Of a DNA stretch of 64,000 nt, positions 13,567 through 25,912 are shown piece after piece (position 1 is the stretch's first letter; each line of letters opens with the position of its first letter). The notes below the pieces were generated by a model. That model saw nothing but the letters and a program-made list of their open reading frames with translations. It did no database searches and was not told where the DNA came from. The stretch is from contig NC_088775.1 in the NCBI RefSeq assembly GCF_954871325.1, positions 83,987,561 through 84,051,560 of the forward strand, read 5' to 3'. A program made the translations under genes and the position numbers. Origin of the DNA: Gordionus sp. m RMFG-2023 (Eukaryota > Nematomorpha > Gordioida > Chordodea > Parachordodidae).

Positions 13567-16419
13567 ATAAAGATCCCATTTTTAAAAAAAAAAAAAATTA
13601 AATAATGGGGTCTAATGTAAAACTGCTTTGTTAACATTAATCAAATTAGTGTATAATTAATTAAACTTTTGAATACTTAAAATCAAAAAATATTAACGTG
13701 AACTCCTTATACACATATTCAATAATTGTGACATTAATCAGTCCAGGTTTTGACTGGCCAGAAAGAAAAACTCATGTATACTCATCCAACCTTTTTTTTT
13801 ATTATTTAAAGGCTTTGATTCAATTTTAATTTATTAGATTGGATTAGTCTACACAGCGATATTAATTTTGATCGATTTTAGAAAATATTCTTTCATTGGT
13901 AGAAAAACTAATGGGTAGAGTTGCCAAGGTCTGTAATAAATTCAATATATTATGGAAATAGTCTAAACTGTGTTTGAAATTATGCTAATCATCTATCCAT
14001 ATTTAACCTTTTATATCATAGTGTGCATTCAGCTATAGCATCATGGAATACTTTAACATCCTCTCGAAAATCTGCCTAATATTGAATTATTTTTATCTAC
14101 TGAAATAGATTCGGAAGGATTCTGAAGTAGATTTGTATGTACCGCCTGATCAATCAAGAACATTATTCATTTTAATTATAAAAGTTCCAAGAGGGGGATA
14201 AAGAGATCCATTAATTTTCGACTTACCTTATATTAACATTGAAACAATGGGTTTGCCTTGCTGCGAGTTGAGGTAGACAAATATTAAATTCATAGAGCTT
14301 TGCTTTGGCTTAAAATGATAAATGATTTATGAAATTCGTCTCTTACATTTGCCCTAATTTCCTTAAGTTTCAATATAACGCTTTCAGATATTTACATAGT
14401 CTCAATCAAATCGATGTCATTTTTTATAACTATTTTAATTTAGATTTGCTGTGATAAATTTTCTGTGAATGTGATAAATAAATATCTTTTGGAATATATA
14501 TTCCATAAAAGGTAGGAATGATTATTATAAAATATAAATACAATAGATTATTTTAAAAAAATATTTTTCCTGGTATCTGGATTTTATGGCTGGAGGGGGT
14601 GGGGGTTTGTTACCCTGCCCCTCTCCAATGCGTACGCGCTTGCTCAAGCAACAACAGAAGACCCGATAATGTTAGCCTAATACCCTGGTCTTCTGGTCTT
14701 TTAGTTGATTGTCATTACACATGCATCGACGATTCGGCACGATGCTGTTATTAGTTAGGCAGAAATCTTGAAAACAAATAAATATTCAGTTCGTCGCTAA
14801 CAAAATTTTCATCCCATTGCCCACCAATTTTTGGTGTTTTTAGGAATCCCATAAATTTATCATAATTACGGAGAAAATTGAGCCAAATAAGTGGCGATCA
14901 TAATGAAACCTTTTATTTCAAACTAGCCATTGCATGATTATTGATCAAAGTAATTGTATTGCTCTTCAACGTTGCATATATTAGCCAATGAAAGTAAGCC
15001 GGTCTCACCTTTATTATTACCTAAATTGGGTTTTCTTGACATTTAATTCATATATATATATTATAACCTGAGAATTAGGTTATTCTATATCCATTTTTAG
15101 CCAAAAATGACTTTTTTTTACATAAATCAATTTTTTTTTAATATTACCATTCTATTTACATTAAAAATATCTCAAATATTTATAAAAATATTTCATATTA
15201 AATCAGATAAAAGGTTAACTATCCTATTGAAAACAATAGAAACTTATTTTTTTAAAATAGCTCTCCCGTAAAGTTACAAAAAGTGGAGATAGAAAATTCT
15301 AATTCTAAGGCCACGATATAGATGTATGCCTATATATATTAATAATCGTGATTTGTTCTTTCTTTATATGACCTTTGTTTTAAATTCTTTTTTTTTTAAT
15401 AAATATAAAAATAATTTTTTATAAAAAGTTATCATTTATAACATAATTAATATTACCGTGTTGGCTAATGAATAACTTTGCGCTTTTAAACTTTTATAAC
15501 TCCAATACGCGTTACTCGTTTTTAAAAAATTTTATATTTTATTAAAAGAATATATTGGATTTAATATTCTCGAAATGCCTTTTTAATTTGATTTAAAAAA
15601 AAATAAATTAAGACTCTCTCTCTCAATACATTGAAAATATCAAATGAAGGCCTTAATAATGTTTCATATAGGAAAATTAGATATTTTAAAAAAATTTTTA
15701 TAAAAAAATGCGAAATTTCCTCAAAACTTAGGTCTACAAAGCATAAACCTGCCTGAATTTCCTAAACAACTACGAATACGAAATACAGATTATTAATTTA
15801 GAAAATCAGAAAATAATCTCTTTCTCATATCCAGCAAATTATACTTTCTTAAAAATATGATATAATTCCGCTATATATTCGCGATATGTATTATTTTTTT
15901 AATTAAATTTATATTTTAGGCTAAGTGACTTTTTTTTTAAAAATATAATATATATTATAATAATATTGGATTTTTTTAAAAAAGCTTTTAAGCATAAGTT
16001 TTTCCATCATTTACATAAATAAAACAAAAAAATATTGTATATTCCAACCTGTAAAGTTATATTTAATAACTAAATATTCTTATTAAAAGAAAGAATTAAA
16101 TTATTTTTTTATGTTAATTACTTTCATTTTTATATTTTATCTAAATTTTTTGGGGGAATATAAAAAGTTATATGATGTTTTTTTTTAAAAAACAATTTTC
16201 ATTAAGAATTTTTATTATTATTAATATTTAGCGGTGTTGTCGTTTTATAATTTATATAAGAATTTAATTTTATTGGTATTTTTTTCTTAAACTGATTTAC
16301 TTTTTTTTATACAATATTGTATATTTAAGATATAACTGTCCATCAAAAAAAAAATAGGACAGCTAAATCTTAATATATTATTGTCTACCAAAACTAAATT
16401 AGCCTTAGAGGTGTAATTA

Positions 16420-16625
16420 GTTTTGTTAAACGGCTAGTTTTGTGCCGATTTTTAAAGATGGCTAAATCAATATTTTAGCCAGAAAAATATTGTCTAAGCC
16501 TCGAGAATTCGTTAATAGATGTCGACATATATTATCGAAATCTCGAGGCTTAGGCAATATTTTTCTGGCTAAAATATTGAGTTAGCCATTTTTTACAAAT
16601 CTCAAAACTTGCCGTTTAACAACAC
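16420..16625. repeat. palindromic element A (TA-flanked), copy 1
   Basis: About 206 bp and nearly perfectly self-complementary. The arms carry the family words CAATATTTTAGCCAGAAAAA and TTTTTCTGGCTAAAATATTG and end in GTTAAACGGC / GCCGTTTAACAACAC. A left TA is present; the right flank has changed. Confidence 0.7.
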
Positions 16626-17207
16626 AAGATGTAATATTGTGCTGTGCACAAATTGAACATTGTTTTAAACTTTGCCTTGCACACGTAAATAAAGCATTTC
16701 AAAATGGTATCGTGTAAATTGGTCGAATTACCATTTATCTTTAGAAACCATTAAGACAAACTCATTTTGCACATTGATCTACTACCCGTTTTTAACAACT
16801 CGGTGTTTTTTTTTGGAAGAAAGCCGACAAAACCTTGTTACAGGTGGGGGGGGGGGTGGCACTAAAAATTCCTTACTAGTTGAATTATATGTTATTTTAA
16901 TTTAATATTATATAAAATGTAAAAAAATATATAACTTATCTTTTAAAATGGAATATTTAGAAATTAAAGAAATAAAAAGGCAGACGATAATAAAATTTAC
17001 AGAAACCAATTCTTTCTTTTTTTTTATAACTTAATTAAAATTATCGACTGTATACTGGAGGTTTCTAACAAAATTAGTTTTAAAAACAGACCATTTACAT
17101 AAAAATAATCGTACATATATTGATAATTCGGTTGAAGATCAATTTTTTAAAAATTAAACATCGCTTACTATAATATTTTGTCCTACCAATGCTATATGTG
17201 AGTTCTA

Positions 17208-17367
17208 GTGTTGTTAAACAGCTTACGCAAGCCTGAAGATTTTGGTCATAGATGCCATAACGGTTTGAACATCTATTAGCAAAATCTCAAGGTTTAGGCA
17301 ATTTTCTGGCTAAAATATTGAGCTAGCCGGTTTTAAAAATCGACTCAATCGAGCCGTTTAACAACAC
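17208..17367. repeat. palindromic element A, copy 2
   Basis: Terminal repeats GTGTTGTTAAACAGC and GAGCCGTTTAACAACAC, flanked by TA on both sides. Most of the left arm is deleted relative to the other copies. Confidence 0.7.
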
Positions 17368-17515
17368 TATTAGGTTCCCTAAGCATTTTGGGTGAGTAAG
17401 TAAATGCAACTTAAATAGTTATGGAATGGAGGTGAAAGTTTAATTATAATAATTTGTTTATTTTTCTATATTATCGCTCTTGGGGTAAAAACGTAATAAT
17501 ATAAATTACACCAAG

Positions 17516-18747
17516 ATAACAGTTCCCAAACCTCCAGCAATTCAGAGACCTTGGAAAAACTTCAAGAGAATGCCTTCAAGACCTTTGAGGAATACACACG
17601 TTGTAAATCGATCGTATCTTCTACCGATGCCAAGGATGTTGATGATGGTAGTAGCTCTTCGCGCCGCAAAAATGGTCACAAAGAGCGTTTGAACACAGAG
17701 AAATGTAATAATAATAATAACGTCTTTTACAGGTTCGGAAAGCTTCTATTGACTATCCCTCATCTAAGATCCCTGAAACTCAACATGGAAGAACGATCGG
17801 ACGAAGAAAAAAGTCAGGTGATTATAGGCGATTTTTTTGAAGCCACCGACATCCCCTGTGTAAAAAATGATATCGACGTGAACGTGTTAGTGGATCAGAT
17901 ATTTCGTATCTTTGAGATCCAGCAAAAGCAGCAGAGCCAACAAAGACAGCAACAATCTCGGTGTTCGGTTTTAAGTGAGAAAGAAATGAGTGAAAAAAAT
18001 TTAAATCTCAACGGGGACAATCGAAATGATATGAATAACAATATTGCTGATAATGATGAAAATATAAATGGCACAAATGCTATTAATCGGCTTCATCGTG
18101 GCCTAAATGGGGATATATCCCATGGAAATACGATGGTTGAAAAGCGTCACGATAATTTTCTCCTGACCAACAAAACTAAAGTACTTCAAGAAAATGGAAA
18201 CAACTCGAATTATTCTTCCAAAAACCATCATACAAACAAAACTAAATTATCTAACAAAGATGTCGGCAAATACAGATTTGAAGACGATGGTCAGGATCCC
18301 TCCAATTATGATAAAATTTCTTATAAAGTAAACAACACTAACGGGAATGATCACGATTTTGATAACGAGCATATCACATCCTTCAAAGTCCGTGATACAA
18401 ATTCAATCACCGACCAATCGGTTTGTCCATCATTACCACTGGATGGTGGAATAACTTCCCAGCGTGGGAACCTAAATGGGCAAAAGTCAGATTTCGTAGA
18501 AACATTCGGTAAACAGGATAGAACCTACTTAGATCCTGGTAGCTGCCTCAATGGTAAAGATGTTAAAGAAGCGCCGAAAGATCACGCCTCCGCTCCTTCC
18601 AAAATTCCTAATCATAATAATCACTCTACATGCAATCACGATTCCTTCGCGGGTAACAAGAAAGGTAGCAAAAGGCGAGTCAGTCCCTTGCCCATCGATA
18701 TGGAAAAAAAATGTCATGTGACCAAAGAAGTTTTAAATTTTACTTAA
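17516..18747 (+). CDS. NR2-class nuclear receptor, last exon (LBD helices 9-12 and C-terminal tail)
   Basis: The exon continues the receptor in phase 1 (G|AT = Asp). Helix 9/10 reads LEKLQENAFKTFEEYTRC and is followed, after an unusual ~40-residue Ser/Asn insertion, by helix 10/11 RFGKLLLTIPHLRSL (17731-17775). That is almost the COUP-TF/TLX signature RFGKLLLRLP-LR. A possible activation helix follows near 17890-17925 (VNVLVDQIFRIFE), in the place of the NR2 IETLIRDML. Most NR2 proteins end here; this one goes on for ~270 residues, first Gln-rich (QQKQQSQQRQQQ), then Asn-rich with no domain I recognise. The stop TAA is at 18745-18747 and AATAAA follows at once (18748-18753). Orthology to TLX, PNR or COUP cannot be settled by eye. 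Confidence 0.8.
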
Positions 18748-18753
18748 AATAAA
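18748..18753 (+). promoter_or_regulatory. polyadenylation signal AATAAA
   Basis: The hexamer directly abuts the receptor stop codon and overlaps a second AATAAA (18752-18757). This suggests a very short 3' UTR, although in such AT-rich DNA the hexamer is also common by chance. Confidence 0.4.
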
Positions 18754-19723
18754 TAAATATGTCCTAACAATGTCCTACTCAACTCCCCAATCTCACCTTT
18801 TGAAATTTAAAATAATTTATTAGAAGAAAATCGTATTTATTTATTTTTTTATAAATTATTATGTATTTTTTTTTAAAAAAAAATATGATATAATAACAAT
18901 CTTTAAAAAAAAAATTAATTCCTGTTTCTCTCCGCGAAAATAATAATCAAAAAATATTGCGATTTTTTTTTACCGATATTAGCTTTAAATATTATATTAC
19001 TAAATTTTTATTAATATTCAAAAAAAATATATTATAATGTATAACAATCTAAAAAATATATTAATTAAACCAAATATTTTCTTTTATAAAAAAATGAAAG
19101 GAAAATAAATGGTTACAAATTAAAAAAAAAAAATTAAGGCTTTAAAAAATAGTATTATAACTTTAAAAATATCTGTCTATCCAAATGTCCATCATTGTCA
19201 TTTCTATCATATAATTTACTCCACTTTTACTGAGTTATGTAAAAGAGTGACCAAACGAATATCGATTCCCAGATTAATCCACCAAATCCTTGCATAATAT
19301 TTTACCAGATTATTTTGTATTATTTATTTGCGTATAACCATGAAATCTTAGATATATATAGTATATACCCGGTTATATAATATAAATGGCTTTTTCTAGA
19401 TTATATATAAATATATATATATTATAATTATATACTCTAAAACAAAAGCATTATAATAATCAATTTGGAACTTTGTTTTTTACAAATACACCTTTTTAGA
19501 AAATCTAACTCCGGTAGAATTATTTCTTTGTGTGGCGTTTTGTATAATCCTATGCCCATAGCTGATTTATAGTTTTCGTTAGCTATAATGTATTAAGATA
19601 CAATTGCCCTAAATTTTTGGGCAGACATATCCAATGACATATAATACCTACCTTAAGGACTGATTCATTTCATTCATTAAATTGTATTTTGAAACGTCAT
19701 CGATCAAAAAATAAGCAGTTGAA

Positions 19724-19854
19724 AAGCCATTTTGTTTTCCCAATAAAAGAATTTTTATATATGAAACGGCGAAATTTTATTTTAAAATTTTTTAATGTAA
19801 ATTATTAATATGAGAAAATAAAAAAAAATGGCATGTCATCAGCTGATTTGTATT
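19724..19854. repeat. CTGATTTGTAT element, partial
   Basis: The right end ATCAGCTGATTTGTAT and an inner CCATTTTGTTTTCCC match the element at 49605-49733. The left terminal repeat is not preserved. Confidence 0.4.
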
Positions 19855-22293
19855 GGTGCACCTTAAAATGAATTAATCTTTATTATCCTTTTTAATACAT
19901 TATCGCTTACCGAAAGTAAAAACCAGTTTTGAACGTAGTCTAAAAAATATATAATTTATGCATCGAGCGTAAACTTGCATCTCATATTTTCGGACTAATT
20001 GTCAATCACTTTAGGATAACTTAAGTTGCCACTTGTGCGAATACATTTAACAATACGATTTTGTAATTGAAATATTTATGCTAATGGATAATATAGAATC
20101 GCGCTCTACAACAATTCAACAAATTACTAAATTTTCATATGAGTTAAAGACAAATAATATTTTTTATCCACATGGGAAAATATGAAACATTATAACTCAC
20201 TTATGCCTATTTTACCAGGAGGTGGGAGGGTTAATGATATAAGGAAACCAACATTGGAGTTTATTCGGTAAAAAATTATTAAGACTAGAAATATATATCG
20301 GAGAATGGAAAAATTCTATAGCCGGCCTGGTGGGAATTTAGCGAATGCCAGGCCTAATTTCAATTTTTTTACTAAGGTTGCCCTCCTTTTTAATTCCATA
20401 ATCACAAAAAACCTAATTTATTTTGAAAAAAAAATTTTGTTTGAGGATAGGGTTATTTAGAGTGGTCTCCTCTCTTTAACTCTTATATTATCCTCAGTTC
20501 TACGACTTAATGGATCGCATTTTGATATTGTTGCGACGTCTTATATTTAAATCACATTTTCCTTAAAATCATTCACCTAAATCTTGGTTTGGTTATCGAA
20601 TCTAACTTTTTTACTACTCCTGAAAAAAAAATTCTGAACGAAAAAAGATGTGTTTAAAATAGTTTTGATAAATACCATATTCATTTCATATAGAATAGGC
20701 GTCTAATTTTTTACGCTTCTAAAATCAATTTAAGGCTGAGTTTATGTCTTTACTTCTAATTTATTAAAAGATAAAATGTCCTAATTTGAGTTTTTAAAAA
20801 AAATTAGATAGGAATTTTTTAGGCGTAAAAAATAGCGATAGAAAAATTTTTACGCTTATTTTCACAAAATAAACTTATATATATAGGTGTTACCAAAAAT
20901 ACATGATTTTTTTTTCTATAAAAATTCTAAATAATCGATTAGTTTGATTGAATCACAATTTTTTTCCATATGGCCTAGCCTGAGAGAAAAGTCAATAATA
21001 AAATATGCATTTATTAAAAAAAATGAAAATCGCAGAAATTTAAATAAGAATAGGTAAAGAAAAATACCCGGGCCGGGTTTAAAAATTTTTTTAAAAAAAA
21101 TTTGGAAAAATGATATGACACACTTTCACTTTTTTCCTTTATTTATTTATTTGGACTAACATACATATACTTCTTCAAGTTTCCTAAAACATTATAACCT
21201 ACATACTTTCCCAGTGGATGATGGCAAATTATAACAATCTATTTCTATTAACTATATAATTTAAAAGGTACATAAAATCTTACCTAGAAATGTGAAAATT
21301 ATTCGAGTAAATATAAATTTCAAAAAAAAAAATGTAACGGAAAAAGGAAAAGGGGAAGTAAAAATAAAAAACTTTGTATGTTTATCGTGGAAAAAAAAGA
21401 AGTGAAAAAAAATTAAATTAATTTGAGAAAAATCATTGAACTTGAAAATACGGAGAAAAATTAAATTAATAAGATATTTAATGATAGAAAAATTAAGGCA
21501 TTCATTCATATATCTTATATACTATACTAATATATAAAAATGGAAAGAAAATATAAAATCGAAAGTTAAAGAAACAATTGATTGGAGTTTAACCTAATTT
21601 TTATACATATAATTTAATTCTTTAGAAGAAAAAAAAAATTATGTCAACCATTTATTTATATCTTTCCCTTTCTTAAATTTAAAATATTTTAATATTATTC
21701 TATTTCGTGTCGTGTTCGTGTAAGTAGTTCGTACATGTGTTGTGCCTTGTGCCGTTATATTACGTTTTTTTATGAAATATAGGTCAATATAATTATTTTA
21801 TTTTAAATTAACCACGAGAAAAATAAGTTTAAATAAGTTCAGAAGTCCATTTTTTTCCCCCTTAAAGATGCAATTGTAGTAAGTTGGACAGTTTTATCCA
21901 GGGTTGGGTATTTATTTGACGGTCATTTGACCGATATTTGACCGGCCAAATATAATATTCCTGAATCGAGATCGATTCTTTCCGGTCCATAGATTTTTTT
22001 TCTAATATAAGATACCGATTTTAAAAAAATATTCGATTATGGAAATATACGATTTTTTTTAAAAAAAGCGAAGAGAATATTAACGGCTGCTAAGAGATAA
22101 ATAAATTTTTTAAAAAATAAATGGTTCATGTTGGAAAGTATATATCTTCGCCGTTTTTCGTATGGTTTGCTAACTAGTAGTAAAAAAAAGATGGCGCTGG
22201 AAAGGTCAGAATCTGAGGTATATATATCAAAGATTAAGTTGTACCTGATATCGGGGTTCGATCCCCGCTTTAACGAATCCTTTTTGGTAAAAC

Positions 22294-22513
22294 TTGTTGT
22301 TAAACAGCACGTTATGAGCCGATTTTAAAAAACGGATAACTATATATTTCATCCAGACAAAATATTATGCAGGCCTGAAGATTTTTTCATAGAAGGAACA
22401 AAGGTATATATACATATATCATCGAAATCTCGAGTCTTAGACAATATTTTTCTGGCTAAAATATTGATTAAGCCGTTTTTAAAATCAGCTCAAAACGGGC
22501 AGTTTAACGACAC
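22294..22513. repeat. palindromic element A, copy 3
   Basis: Left arm TTGTTGTTAAACAGC, right arm GCAGTTTAACGACAC followed by TA. The inner words TTTTTCTGGCTAAAATATTG and GGCCTGAAGATTTT are those of the family. Confidence 0.65.
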
Positions 22514-22985
22514 TATATGAGGTTAGAAAGATATGTGTTAGTTTATTTTATATATTTTTTTAAAAAAAAATGGTTTTAATAAAATTTGGTTCTTGTTTTT
22601 TTTACCACATAACGATGAGTTTTTAACATTATATAAAAGGATTAAAGAGATTCGAATCGAGGCCCTCCGGATAAAATATTTGAAAATGTCCAATCTAAAC
22701 GAGTTCTTGATAAGTCAGCTTGGACACGTCTGTGCTAGCATATAAAGGAATACAATAGTATAAAAAATATTCAAAATTAACCAATCTGTGGGCGAGATAT
22801 ATATACGTATGGGGTTAATTAAATCTTCTCAAGTGTTTGTGGAGTGGGGGATATTCGCCCCCAATAATAAAATTGATCGGTTTATTGTTAAAGGGATTTT
22901 TTCTTTACTTTAACCATGGTGAACGCAGTTTTAAAACCTTTTCATTAATTTAAAATTTTAATTGGGCCGTGTCCGCTGCTAAAAT

Positions 22986-23035
22986 GTAATTGACCATATC
23001 TCTGCCCAAAGTAATTAACCATATCTCTGCCCAAA
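22986..23035. repeat. 25 bp tandem duplication
   Basis: Two adjacent units of GTAATTGACCATATCTCTGC plus CCAAA, differing by one base (TTGACC/TTAACC). Confidence 0.75.
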
Positions 23036-23223
23036 GTATTAACCAATCTTGAATATTTTTATTTTTTATTACAAAATTATGTATGAAATAAATTACTTAA
23101 AATCCGAGTCAATTATTAAGAGAGAAAAAATAATTATTAAAGCGTATCATTTTAACGTCCTGTAGAGTAGGGTAGGAGGGTATGATAGATATATAAGCAA
23201 TTACAACCAGTAAAATTACATAT

Positions 23224-23229
23224 TTTATT
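23224..23229 (-). promoter_or_regulatory. polyadenylation signal (minus strand)
   Basis: TTTATT on the plus strand, i.e. AATAAA on the minus strand, about 85 bases past the stop of the gene at 23313. Confidence 0.35.
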
Positions 23230-23312
23230 GCAAAACTACAATATATTTTACAATGAATTCTTTTGTCGATTTATGTACACAAATAAATTTGAAGAAAAAA
23301 AAAGGAATAAAA

Positions 23313-23660
23313 TCAATTCTTTGATTTAATATCTTCTAAAAAATTTTCCAGGATATCTTCCGCCTTCTCAAGCTTGCCAGTGCTGGCGCGATTTGAATTT
23401 ACCGAATTTTGGAAAAAATTTATGTCGTTAAAAAGTTTGGATGTTTCAGGATCGAATAAAACCGGAAATAAAATATCTCCCTCAGAATCCTTCGACCGTT
23501 GAATGTCTCGTTTGGCCTTTATGTCTTTATCGGAAGAAGGAAGTATAAAAATTTCCTCCAAAGAGTTTTCACTTCTTTCCGGATTCTTGGAAGAATATAA
23601 TCTTGGGTAAGCTAAGGCCTTGTCCAATATTTTGACCAATCTCGCTACACTTAGTTTATC
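23313..23660 (-). CDS. last exon of an unrecognised gene
   Basis: I do not recognise this protein. The exon starts after a strong acceptor (CTTTCCCATAG, AG at 23661-23662) in phase 0 and reads DKLSVARLVKILDKALAYPRL. About 95 charged, mostly helical residues rich in Lys, Glu, Asp and Ser follow, to a TGA at 23313-23315. Codon use and base composition are clearly less AT-rich than the flanks, and a minus-strand AATAAA follows. No signal peptide or membrane segment is visible. The start codon must be in an upstream exon (higher coordinates). Only one candidate exon, 24318-24348, was found; the GPN2-like gene lies further upstream on the same strand and appears to be separate. Confidence 0.6.
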   Translation of the reverse strand, partial: DKLSVARLVKILDKALAYPRLYSSKNPERSENSLEEIFILPSSDKDIKAKRDIQRSKDSEGDILFPVLFDPETSKLFNDINFFQNSVNSNRASTGKLEKAEDILENFLEDIKSKN

Positions 23661-24317
23661 CTATGGGAAAGGAGGGGGTGGATGATGATAAATGATAATT
23701 TATAATAATATAATTTCATATATTGTTGTTAAATCACCTAAATTTTGACAAAATCGATATAATATTAGCTAAGCTTTTCGTCAAAAAACTAAGGATTGAC
23801 TTAGGCCTCTCCTCAACTTAATGAATAAGATGAATTTTTTCTAGAATAAAAAATCGTCTAATCCATTTTAGAGTTTTGGGTAAAGATAGGTGATTTCGCA
23901 ACACTAGATTGACATGGAGGGTCTAAAAGACCAAGAGGAAGGGAGGAATATGCTATTATAACTTAAAAAAAACATTAAAGAGTTGGACGCAACAAAGAAG
24001 ATTATTTAATGTTTCAGACATAGCAGTCCTTTCATTCATGCTAGGCCATAATATATCCCACCTTATTTTTTGTTATGAAATATATGTGATATCAAGCGTT
24101 TAGCCTTATAAATTTCGGATAACAACTTTAGTAACGTTTGGTTATCTCGATATACACGTTAATATTGTGACCAATGTAGGAATAGAATAAATGGGGAAAC
24201 AGGAAGTAATTTTGGTTTATTAGACAATTAATTTTAATTTTCAGTAGTTTATTTTAAGCAAGCCAATATTTATATTTAATACATCATTAAGTTTTATTGA
24301 GGACCAATAAGACTTAC

Positions 24318-24348
24318 AGTTACAGTATCTTTTACCCTTTCTTCATAT
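24318..24348 (-). CDS. possible small upstream exon of the 23313 gene
   Basis: A perfect minus-strand donor GTAAGT follows ...GATACTGTAACT in phase 0, which fits the phase-0 acceptor at 23660. Upstream, a pyrimidine-rich CAATATCTTTTCCAAG gives an acceptor for a 31 nt exon reading YEERVKDTVT. The open frame reaches a little further upstream, so another acceptor is possible. Both the small size and the link to the downstream exon are inferences. Confidence 0.35.
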
Positions 24349-24575
24349 CTTGGAAAAGATATTGACCAGAGAATGTTTGGTTGTGATATTTAGGATATGA
24401 ATAAAATCATTTTTTTAGTCATATTCAGGTATCCACACATTAATGAATTTGTAGTTTCTTAATCCTAATCTTGTTTTGTATAAACTACCATTGTAATGAA
24501 GGTGTACAGGATTGATTGTGAAATCAAAGATTTTGTTTCTTTTTTTTCAATTTCCCACAGATTAACCATCTCATT

Positions 24576-24662
24576 TTAAATAATGGGCATTATGGCCAAT
24601 GAATGTAGCTCATTAACATTTAAAGTAATGGACAATTATGGCCAATGAATGTAGCTCATTAA
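24576..24662. repeat. 46 bp tandem duplication
   Basis: Two units share ATTATGGCCAATGAATGTAG followed by CTCATTAA (24589-24616 and 24635-24662), spaced 46 bp apart, with diverged remaining unit sequence. Confidence 0.65.
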
Positions 24663-25912
24663 ATATTTTTATATTTGAGAATTCCCTTATTTCATAATTC
24701 TTTGTTTTATAATGACAATGTTAAAAAGATATAGGGAATTAAGGCCATGTATTTTCACTTTTAGCCCAACATAATATTTTTTAAAAAAATATTGAGACAT
24801 GCCCAAAATTTATGTTTATATTTTTATTATAGATAGGTAATAATATAATTAAATTAAGTAATGTCAATATATAACTGAAGGTATTTAAATTATTATTATG
24901 GTACATGATTAAAGTAAAAAAATTTGCATTCCCATTTCAATTTTGTCAACTATGGATACTAGTTATAAATAATACTAATATAATACTTATTTAAAATAGA
25001 ATAAAATATTTCCTAATTTATTTGAAGTATAATTTATTAAGGCTAACAGTTAAATGTTAAAATATAGTTAATTTTGTTGAGTCTTAATATAATATTAATT
25101 TTTTCTTTAGAAAATTTACATTTATATTGCATGGAACATATGAAACTAAGCTATAACCTTCAATCACTTCACATATAACTGTATTGAGTTTTTTGAATCT
25201 TGAATAGAATGGATCATCCTAATGGGTTTTTTAAAAAAAAATATTTTTAATTGTTTAAATTATAAATAAACAATTTGCAGTTTTGTAGATATTTTAAGCA
25301 AATAAAGGTTGGCATTATGAATAAAATAAGTATTAGAAGATAATTTAAATACCAAAATCAAATAAATTTTCAAAACAATTATTATATTCAAATTCATAAA
25401 AATTAATTATAAGAGTCATTGTCTGCTGCTAATAAGCTTAAGTTATAAATTTATTTAATATAAATTTTAATAATTATAATTTTATTTAATCTCAATCTCA
25501 AATTAATATAAAACTTTCATGATTGAAAATTTAAAAAAGTTATAATTTTAAAATTAGAGAAAGAAAGTAAAAAACTGAGTTAGTTCTGCCTATATATATT
25601 AATCCATAATATTATAATTTATATATAAGATAAAAAAAATCTAAAAGTTAATATCTACATTATATAATAGAAACATCCAATCTTAAAATAGTCATTAAAA
25701 CCAAAAGATAAGTTATTTAAAAGTGTAACCCTTTTTTAAATAAAATTGTAAAACCAATTTTTTATTTAAAAAATTAACCTATAACCTAGCTGATCAAGAA
25801 AAATGTGGCTCCAATAAAATTTATAGGGATTCTGGATATATCTATTAAACAATTGTAAGCTTTTTGACAATAATCTTAATTGTCTTAAAATAAAAAATTT
25901 TATCATTAAATA
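24663..25912. other. AT-rich spacer downstream of the GPN2-like gene
   Basis: No supported gene or repeat. I looked on the minus strand for a further GPN2 exon (the conserved C-terminal ...LVSF.PL region) and found none. A TTTATT at 25761-25766 could be the minus-strand poly(A) signal of GPN2. Confidence 0.4.

Larger units (their letters stand above)
12510..17515 (+). other. nuclear receptor intron inside the LBD
   Basis: A 5.0 kb GT-AG intron, phase 1: exon end ...ATAG, acceptor CCAAG at 17511-17515. It carries one copy of the long palindromic family (13195-13566) and two copies of the TA-flanked family (16420-16625, 17208-17367). Splicing gives FSI-D-NSSQTSSNSETLEKLQ, which restores the helix 8-9 connection. 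Confidence 0.7.
18754..23223. other. intergenic region between convergent genes
   Basis: No gene recognised. It lies between the 3' end of the plus-strand receptor and the 3' end of the minus-strand gene at 23313. It contains a half copy of a CAGCTGATTTGTAT element (about 19724-19854), a TA-family copy (22294-22513) and a 25 bp tandem duplication (22986-23035). Confidence 0.45.

Noticed and set aside
17606-17730. Possible unrecognised intron before RFGKLLL (TTTTACAG looks like an acceptor)
   Set aside because: No GT donor upstream in this exon has the required phase 2, and the stretch is open in frame, so I kept it as an insertion.
21261-21509. 82-residue minus-strand open frame
   Set aside because: Phe/Ile-rich translation of A/T runs; no start context or similarity.
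22128-22328. 66-residue plus-strand open frame and a tRNA-like T arm (GGGGTTCGATCCCCG, about 22255-22269)
   Set aside because: The frame runs into a palindromic element. No acceptor stem, D arm or well-placed A box accompanies the T-arm-like hairpin, so no tRNA gene is called.
25780-25890. Minus-strand open stretch after GPN2 as a candidate last exon
   Set aside because: It is open for about 38 codons after an AG, but shows no resemblance to the GPN2 C terminus and the required donor is poor.
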